A stretch of DNA of 64,000 nucleotides from Gammaproteobacteria bacterium Ga0077554 (GTDB lineage Bacteria; Pseudomonadota; Gammaproteobacteria; Ga0077554; Ga007554): positions 1 through 64,000 of the forward strand of contig LNFF01000044.1 in the NCBI GenBank assembly GCA_001464585.1, read 5' to 3'. How positions within the stretch are numbered: the first letter of the stretch is position 1; each line of letters opens with the position of its first letter. The translations under genes were made by a program, and so were the position numbers. The notes under the pieces were generated by a model, which saw nothing but the letters and a program-made list of their open reading frames with translations, had not been told where the DNA came from and ran no database searches. Positions 58,482 through 64,000 of this stretch are shown in pieces.

Positions 58482-61400
58482 CTATTGAATCAGTTCTATC
58501 CATGATTGACGTCCCAGGGGGGTGGGCTTGGGTGGTCGTGCCTTGCTCGGCGTAATCTTACCGTCACTGGTGGAGGTGTAGACGACATCCCCCAGTATCT
58601 TCGACTCAGTCATAATGCCGTCCGTCACCAGTTCGCCGCCGGTTTTGCTGTCGCTGTTATTAACAACGCCATTTCCATCGGTGTCGAACACGGGCGCGTT
58701 AGGAAGGCCTCCATTGTCGCGGTTAACACGCATTGCCCAGCCTGAGCCACCAAAGCTGCAGGGTGCGGTCAGCGGAATCATGGTATTGAAATAAATCTCG
58801 TTATCACGAATCAATGAATCAACCGCTACCCGTTCTCCGGTGCTGGCAGCGCTACTGTCAAGGTCAATATACCAGCCGAATTTTGTAGCATAATCGACAG
58901 CAGTGTTGCTGAGTGTACGTTTTGCGCCTGTGGTCGTGATGGTTTGTGGTACCAGATGGGCACGCAGCCGTTCCTGGGCGCCATTGTCCCACACGCCATA
59001 GAAGGTTTGGGTGGCAGTGGAACTGGTATCACCGGATACGATGTATTGCCCGGTACCCACATACACCATCAGATTAGGTAAGTTAGTGCCTGTGTTTGGC
59101 ATACTAGCGTGTTTGCCAACCGATGGTTTGGAGGTGATGGGTTGCGCTGCACCCGCGGCACTTTTCGCGGTGAACAGGGGCCTGGGGACACCCGCCGTGT
59201 TGTGGGCCATGCCCCAACTGCCGGATGAGGTGCTGCTGACATTGAATACCCACATGTTGCCTAACAAGTCACCGGCATAAATGCGGTCTACCATCTTGTC
59301 ATCATCCGTATCTACCAGGGTGGGTGAGGCCAGTCCATTGCGGGCGGCGGGGGTGCCCACGCCAGTGGCGATGGTCATGTAATCAGTACCTGCGGTCCAT
59401 ACACCATCCAGACCACCGTCCAGATACAGGATGAATAGCTTGGCTTCACCGCTGCCAATGTCCTCATAGCCATTACCAAAGATGGCTGCCCAGCGACCAT
59501 TGTTCATCAATGCAATCGAGGGTTTACTGTAGGTGTAGCCTAGGTCGGCATGGGTGAATTCCCACATCACGACATCATTAGGTGCAGAACCGCTCTGTGA
59601 GAATACCGGATTGGTAACATCCAGGGCAAATACGCCACGGCCACCACCACGCTCACTGCCCACCAGCACGGTTTTCCAGGCGGCTGTGCCACCGGGCACG
59701 GTCGCGACAAACGCATCCGCCACGGCAGCGCCCGCGTCTACGTAGTAACGGTGTACATAGGTTTTTTCGGTGAGATAATGCAGGCCTGCGCCGGCGGCGG
59801 CTGAAAATAAATTATGTGGGGCGTAGGCCATAACTTCATTGCCGGTGTTGGCGTCGAAGCCATGTAAAAAGCCGTCATTCGCGCCCACATAGACAACCCC
59901 CGGGCGTGATGCCTGACTGGTTTTGAATGTCGAGTACGCGTTACTACCCGTGGGGAAAGGGGCAGTATCAGGATAGGGCAGATTTGGTGCTCCGACATAC
60001 ACCGGGTTGGAGTGCGCGATATCACCCAGCACGGTATTGGAGCTGCGTTTGCGGAAATCAGTGGTGCCACTGCCTTCGTGGGTTCGGTCGCCGCGCAGAT
60101 AGGCGACGCGATCTGCACCCCGCGTATCTGCTGCGGATACCCCCATGTTCAGATCATTCTGTTGCGTGACGGACAGTTTTGTGGTGTCCCAGGTGAAGGG
60201 AATGCCGGTATTGGTGGTCGGGTTATATGTCAACATCACGCGGCTGGCAGGTGATTGAAGATTCACTTGTGTGGCGGCATTCCAGAGCGGTGTGGAGGAG
60301 ATGGCGCCAGTGACGGGATCCAGCGCAAAGGCTGACAGCTCACCGCTCCATTTGGCAGTATTGAACTGCGCCTGATAGATAACGCTGTTGGCGCTCAGAC
60401 TGGTGGAGTTAAAGGCCACCGCCGCCGCGCTGCTTGATCTTTCTTCGATGTTGGTGAGGGCGGCGCCCAGTGAGGCGCTGAGGGTGGCAGGATCGCGGGC
60501 GCTGAGGAACAGCCCACGGCCGTTATAGGCAGCATGCCAAGTATCATCAATGGTGGTGAAGTCATTGGCGACGGGGTTGGGCCAGAGGAACCCGACCGCC
60601 TTGGGATTCGCCGTGGCGGGATTCAGCGTGCCAGTGACGCCAAAGGCTAATGTGTAAGTGACCAGATGTTGATGCTTGGCGTCATCAACGCCGGGTGTGG
60701 TGGGCACTTTGTCGGCCAGGCTGGTTTTCAGGTCGCGCTCGTAATAATGCATGGCAACGTCAGCAAGGGTATTGGAGTAGGTGTCTGCATACGGCGCACC
60801 GTCAAACGATCCAGCGCCATCGATATCTGTATTGCCAATACCGCTGGGCGCGCTGCCGTTCCAGTAGCCATCCGTCATGACCACGGCGAAGTTTTGCTGA
60901 CAGGTGCCGCCTAGCGCGGCACTGAGTATGGGTGAACTGGTGGTGCTACCCTCAAACAGGTTGCCCAGAGACTGCAGTGCAGTGCGTGCGGGCGTGCCGT
61001 TCCCGGCAGTGACGCCATAGAGGCTTTGCAGCAGTGCCAGTTTGTCTGCGGCGGTGTTCATGGACTTGGCGCCGTTGAGCAGCGTATTGTTATAGAGGTC
61101 CAGCCCCATGCGCGTGCCGCTGGCCTTGTCGACCAGGGTGCCAATGGCTTTTTTGGCGACATACATACGTTTTCTGTAATAGGTATACCAGTTGGCGAAG
61201 TTCTGTATTTCTTCGGCATAGGTGCAGGTAGCGCCCACGCAGTCAGTACGTGTGCTTGCTTTGGTGAAAGGGGCATTAGCAGATTTTATTTCCACCAGCG
61301 TTTTGTTGTCCGTAGCATCCACGATGCCGTTGCCGCTCAATGCTGCTGTGGCGTTGGTGTCGGACCACGTGTAGTAATGTGCAGGATAAAATGTTGAACC

Positions 61401-61910
61401 CCCACCCGAGCCGACAGTTACGTTGGCAGTTAAATTCAGTGTGGGCGTGGCAGTATTCGGATTGCCCCGCGCCGCAGTAAGGCTGGCATTGGTATACAGT
61501 GGCGCGCCGGAGGCATTGACGCCGTCCCAGGGTTCGTAGGTGATGGCCGGGTTGTAATACAGGCCATTGTATGTGGAGTTACGGGCGCGCCAGGATCCTG
61601 CGTTCTGGCCAACAGTGGGGACTATGTCGCAGCCGCTGGAGCCGCAGGTGCCGCCGGGCAATATATATTCGTAATCAGTGCTGCCTATATAAAACAGGCC
61701 GTCAGCAGCTCCCTGTATCATGAATTCCCAGTCCATGCTGCCCGAATCATCCAGCAGAAACATGATATTAGGCTCAACGGCGGTGCCCAGATACAGCGGC
61801 GCACTCGCGAGTGTCCCGGGTGCGGCTTGTGCGGCGGGCAGGCTAAATGCCGTTATATGCGTGAGTATAATAACGCAGACGGTGGATTTTTTCAGTGTTT
61901 GCATGTTCAT
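58482..61910 (-). CDS. pilY1: Type IV pilus tip/assembly protein PilY1
   Basis: 1142 residues from the ATG at 61910 (GGAGT six bases ahead; the frame runs on upstream without RBS). Signal peptide to about Ala31. A von Willebrand A-like region begins at EPNIMFLLDDSGSMDWEF, with the metal site DDSGS at residues 54-58. The C-terminal beta-propeller carries the calcium loop TDDDKMVDRIYAGD, whose Asp residues match the PilY1 site needed for pilus retraction. Tip adhesin and surface-sensing roles are known for PilY1. Length fits Pseudomonas PilY1 (about 1160). Confidence 0.93.
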   Translation of the reverse strand: MNMQTLKKSTVCVIILTHITAFSLPAAQAAPGTLASAPLYLGTAVEPNIMFLLDDSGSMDWEFMIQGAADGLFYIGSTDYEYILPGGTCGSSGCDIVPTVGQNAGSWRARNSTYNGLYYNPAITYEPWDGVNASGAPLYTNASLTAARGNPNTATPTLNLTANVTVGSGGGSTFYPAHYYTWSDTNATAALSGNGIVDATDNKTLVEIKSANAPFTKASTRTDCVGATCTYAEEIQNFANWYTYYRKRMYVAKKAIGTLVDKASGTRMGLDLYNNTLLNGAKSMNTAADKLALLQSLYGVTAGNGTPARTALQSLGNLFEGSTTSSPILSAALGGTCQQNFAVVMTDGYWNGSAPSGIGNTDIDGAGSFDGAPYADTYSNTLADVAMHYYERDLKTSLADKVPTTPGVDDAKHQHLVTYTLAFGVTGTLNPATANPKAVGFLWPNPVANDFTTIDDTWHAAYNGRGLFLSARDPATLSASLGAALTNIEERSSSAAAVAFNSTSLSANSVIYQAQFNTAKWSGELSAFALDPVTGAISSTPLWNAATQVNLQSPASRVMLTYNPTTNTGIPFTWDTTKLSVTQQNDLNMGVSAADTRGADRVAYLRGDRTHEGSGTTDFRKRSSNTVLGDIAHSNPVYVGAPNLPYPDTAPFPTGSNAYSTFKTSQASRPGVVYVGANDGFLHGFDANTGNEVMAYAPHNLFSAAAGAGLHYLTEKTYVHRYYVDAGAAVADAFVATVPGGTAAWKTVLVGSERGGGRGVFALDVTNPVFSQSGSAPNDVVMWEFTHADLGYTYSKPSIALMNNGRWAAIFGNGYEDIGSGEAKLFILYLDGGLDGVWTAGTDYMTIATGVGTPAARNGLASPTLVDTDDDKMVDRIYAGDLLGNMWVFNVSSTSSGSWGMAHNTAGVPRPLFTAKSAAGAAQPITSKPSVGKHASMPNTGTNLPNLMVYVGTGQYIVSGDTSSTATQTFYGVWDNGAQERLRAHLVPQTITTTGAKRTLSNTAVDYATKFGWYIDLDSSAASTGERVAVDSLIRDNEIYFNTMIPLTAPCSFGGSGWAMRVNRDNGGLPNAPVFDTDGNGVVNNSDSKTGGELVTDGIMTESKILGDVVYTSTSDGKITPSKARPPKPTPLGRQSWIELIQ

Positions 61911-61983
61911 AGGGTACTCCTGATATACCAAGTATATGCACAACGTAAATTGTGGTTTCGTACAGAATAGGGTGCGTGAAGTT

Positions 61984-62604
61984 TCATAGAATCCTTGCGT
62001 AATCGCTTTGTAGCATGACCACCGCATTGTCGCTGCCACCGGTGGCGCGTACCGTGATGCGGAAAAAGGTGATTGGTGGTGGAGGCTGACAGCTGTAGCA
62101 GGTGGCAAGCGCTACGTTAGCACTAGCCTGCGGTACGATTTGTCCCAATTCTATGATATAGCGCGGTTGGGTGGTGATGCCTGGCAGCGTACCGGAATAG
62201 GCTCTGGAGTTGGTGGAGTTCCAGGTGCTGGCAAGGGTTATGTCGGGCCCACCGCCCATCGCGTAAAGCCCGTTAGTATTGTTAAATCCTCCCGTTCCTA
62301 CCATGCCAGTCATCAATGCTTCAGCGTCGCGCAGTGTGCTTTCTGCTGCCTGAAACGCCTGGTTCTGGTCACTGCTGTTCCCCGCCATTTTTTCTTCCAG
62401 AGCAGACGTGCCCATAGCGGTGACGCCGATCAGCGTCAGCACTAGCAGGATCAGCATGCTGACGATCAATACGGAGCCTTGCTGTTTCTGCGCATCCCTG
62501 CGCCCACAGCACTTGGGCATCCGCCGTGCAGTGAGGCACAAGTGCTGCCAGAGGCAGGATGCCAAACGCAGCCCGCCCGGCGTTGGAGTGCTAATAAAGT
62601 TCAT
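61984..62604 (-). CDS. pilX: Type IV minor pilin PilX with a repeat inserted in its leader
   Basis: 206 residues from the ATG at 62604. The mature pilin start GSVLIVSMLILLVLTLIGVTAMGTSALEEKMAGNSSDQNQAFQAAESTLRDAE is typical of PilX, which lacks Glu5. The leader before the cleavage Gly is normally about 6-15 residues; here it is 43 residues (to Gly43). Residues 7-39 (PTPGGLRLASCLWQHLC...) are encoded by repeat A at 62489-62586. They are rich in Cys and Arg. Whether prepilin peptidase still processes it is uncertain; an internal start downstream of the repeat would be the alternative, but none with RBS is seen. Confidence 0.88.
   Translation of the reverse strand: MNFISTPTPGGLRLASCLWQHLCLTARRMPKCCGRRDAQKQQGSVLIVSMLILLVLTLIGVTAMGTSALEEKMAGNSSDQNQAFQAAESTLRDAEALMTGMVGTGGFNNTNGLYAMGGGPDITLASTWNSTNSRAYSGTLPGITTQPRYIIELGQIVPQASANVALATCYSCQPPPPITFFRITVRATGGSDNAVVMLQSDYARIL
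62489..62586 (-). repeat. Extended palindromic repeat A inside the pilX leader
   Basis: On the plus strand TGCGCATCCCTGCG, GCACTTGGGCATCCGCCGT, GAGGCACAAGTGCTGCCAG and AGGCAGGATGCC, then GCCCGCCCGGCGTTGG, in the same order as the copy at 33848-33942. It is 98-99 bases, and the pilX frame is kept. Confidence 0.85.
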
Positions 62605-62605
62605 A

Positions 62606-63700
62606 TCATTCCCCTCTGTTACGTAAGCTGACGGTCGTGGAGAATACACGGCGCAGGCGGAGGTCTGTGGATGGAGGTGTGATGAGCGCTCCATTGATGG
62701 TATAGGGTTGCGGGGCAGTGGCCAGATTGTTTTCCTGGGTGCGCATGACTACGCTGACGCGCACGCTGACTACCTCCGCCCAATTACCCACAAGATTGGC
62801 AGGGATATAACGGTCCGCCGAAAAGTTCGCGTCGGTAGGGATTGCGGGGGGGATGGGGGCGGCGGTGGTGTTTTCACCATACAGAATCTGCATGTTTTCC
62901 ACGCCTTCTACCAGGACCACGGCCGCCCCGCCATTGATGGATTGAAATAGCGAGGGTGTGTTATTATTGGCAGGATCAGCCTGAATTGAGTAGGTGATGG
63001 TTTGGATCGAGAAAAATCGGGCGGTGTTATCATAAGCCACTGACAATGCCGCGTTGATATTACCGGGGCCAGCGGGCGGGGCGGGTACGGGAACTCCCAG
63101 TGCATGAATGACGGAACCCGCTACGCCAGGCGGCCCCACGGCACCTCCCGGGTTGCCACTCTGTATCTGAAACATGTCTGCATTCCGGCAATTGGCGACA
63201 ATCACAATATCGCCCACGTTGAGACCGTTAGGAGTCGATACCTGGATGGGTGCGGTGAGCGGGACGGCAGCGTCCCGCATCCAGGGCGCTGTAATATTGA
63301 GGCCGGGCGCGGACGTGCCCGCAACGAGGGTGATCGTATCTGAGCCATTTAATCCGGTATTCTCGGTGCCGGTAATGCCGCCCGCCGCGTTAAATGCGAC
63401 AAATCCTATTCCGGCCGGATTGAGATTATTTTGCAGGACGCTGGGGTCTCTCAGGCAGCCCCAAAAATCACTGGAACGAATCCCCCGTGTCAAGAAGCTC
63501 ATGGCAAATCGCCCATTTTCCTGCAGGCGCGCCATATTGTCCTGCACGCGGTAGGTTTGACGGCTGCCGGTAAAAATCTGCATCACTCCCGCCAGCAGAA
63601 CCAAGCTGATGGTGATGGCAATCATCACTTCTACCAGCGTCAGACCGCGCTGATATGTGTGGGGCTGAATGATGTTGCTACTAACCGGTAGTGGTTTCAT
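62606..63700 (-). CDS. pilW: Type IV minor pilin PilW
   Basis: 364 residues. The prepilin site is YQRGLTLVEVMIAITISLVLLAGVMQIF, with Gly19 before cleavage and Glu5 after it. ARLQENGRFAMSFLTRGIRSSDFWGCL is the usual PilW segment. It ends one base before the pilX start and overlaps pilV by four bases. PilW is a minor pilin that primes pilus assembly with PilV, PilX and PilE. Confidence 0.93.
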   Translation of the reverse strand: MKPLPVSSNIIQPHTYQRGLTLVEVMIAITISLVLLAGVMQIFTGSRQTYRVQDNMARLQENGRFAMSFLTRGIRSSDFWGCLRDPSVLQNNLNPAGIGFVAFNAAGGITGTENTGLNGSDTITLVAGTSAPGLNITAPWMRDAAVPLTAPIQVSTPNGLNVGDIVIVANCRNADMFQIQSGNPGGAVGPPGVAGSVIHALGVPVPAPPAGPGNINAALSVAYDNTARFFSIQTITYSIQADPANNNTPSLFQSINGGAAVVLVEGVENMQILYGENTTAAPIPPAIPTDANFSADRYIPANLVGNWAEVVSVRVSVVMRTQENNLATAPQPYTINGALITPPSTDLRLRRVFSTTVSLRNRGE

Positions 63701-64000
63701 GGTGTGAATTCCATGGTGAAACAGGTGAGATCCACGGTGAGATTGCTGCCGCAGCCCGTGCCGGTGGCACCGGTGCGTGTTTCATCCCACCTCACGGTAA
63801 TAATGAACCGGCCAGCGACACCTGATGCTGCAATAGTTCCCTTGCCAGACGGTAGTATGTTCGCGTTTACAGCGTTCCACTCAAATATATCGTGTGCTGC
63901 CAGGGCTGTGGCCGAACAGCCTGTAGAGGTAAGACATGCCGGGGTCGCTGTTCCGGCTGCGCCAGCGTACGCGCCCGTGCCCACCGCCTCCGGGTTGGCG
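63697..64000 (-). CDS. pilV: Type IV pilus protein PilV, C-terminal part (cut by the window edge)
   Basis: The frame stays open to the end of the window on the minus strand; about 101 residues are seen, beginning ANPEAVGTGAYAGAAG and ending GSNLTVDLTCFTMEFTP. NPEA...GxY and ITVRWDETR...LTCFTMEFTP match the C-terminal part of PilV (type IV pilus modification protein), where residues like TVxW and a paired Cys occur. The start and leader lie outside the window. Confidence 0.82.
   Translation of the reverse strand, partial: ANPEAVGTGAYAGAAGTATPACLTSTGCSATALAAHDIFEWNAVNANILPSGKGTIAASGVAGRFIITVRWDETRTGATGTGCGSNLTVDLTCFTMEFTP

Noticed and set aside
1-64000. tRNA and rRNA genes, transposase genes
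   Set aside because: None recognised on either strand by eye; a tRNAscan or profile search could still find a short one.

Overview
The window comes from a Gram-negative gammaproteobacterium. The right third follows the Pseudomonas-type chromosomal order: proB, small unknown gene, rpsT (opposite strand), murJ, ribF, ileS, lspA, ispH, then a type IV pilus minor-pilin operon on the minus strand (pilV, pilW, pilX, pilY1, a pilY2-like gene, pilE). There is no fkpB between lspA and ispH. I cannot name the species. No rRNA, tRNA, CRISPR array or transposase gene is visible.

Layout. 0.1-5.9 kb: a decayed GGDEF/EAL gene, a rhomboid protease, uvrD, a small conserved gene and an RsuA-family pseudouridine synthase. 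6.2-39.9 kb: a long iron-acquisition region with six Fur-box-like sites. It holds a first TonB-ExbB-ExbD system with a catecholate-type receptor and a PiuC-type dioxygenase; an exported protein and a PhoA-type alkaline phosphatase; a hemP-led haem cluster (two small unknown genes, a peroxiredoxin, a HemS-type protein, a cupredoxin); a staphyloferrin-B-type siderophore operon in the order sbnA-H followed by a TonB receptor and DUF3649, PepSY and DUF3325 membrane genes; bacterioferritin and bfd; and a second ExbB-ExbD-TonB set with a FecA-like receptor. 40.3-49.3 kb: priA, an HDOD protein, a metal-binding-like protein, a broken SulP transporter, glutaredoxin, purT, a DUF4399 protein and proB. 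49.4-64 kb: the housekeeping and pilus block.

How it works together. In low iron, Fur release would switch on siderophore synthesis (SbnA/B make diaminopropionate, SbnG citrate, SbnC/E/F/H assembly, SbnD export), outer-membrane receptors powered by two TonB systems, inner-membrane PepSY-type proteins, haem use, and bfd-driven release of stored iron. The sbnC frame is broken, so the last acylation step may be lost.

The most unusual feature is the density of small palindromic repeats. At least sixteen copies of a TGTCATTTCGA...TCGAAATGACA-type repeat lie between genes or form gene ends. A second group of hairpin repeats, with a constant loop and changing but complementary arms, sits inside protein genes (uvrD, hemS, sbnC, sbnE, sbnH, the DUF3325 gene, pilX) and mostly keeps the frame open. 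Some are nested in each other. Two further MITE-like elements with terminal inverted repeats are present. I regard these as the best candidate for an undescribed system: non-autonomous palindromes that write new peptide segments into working proteins.
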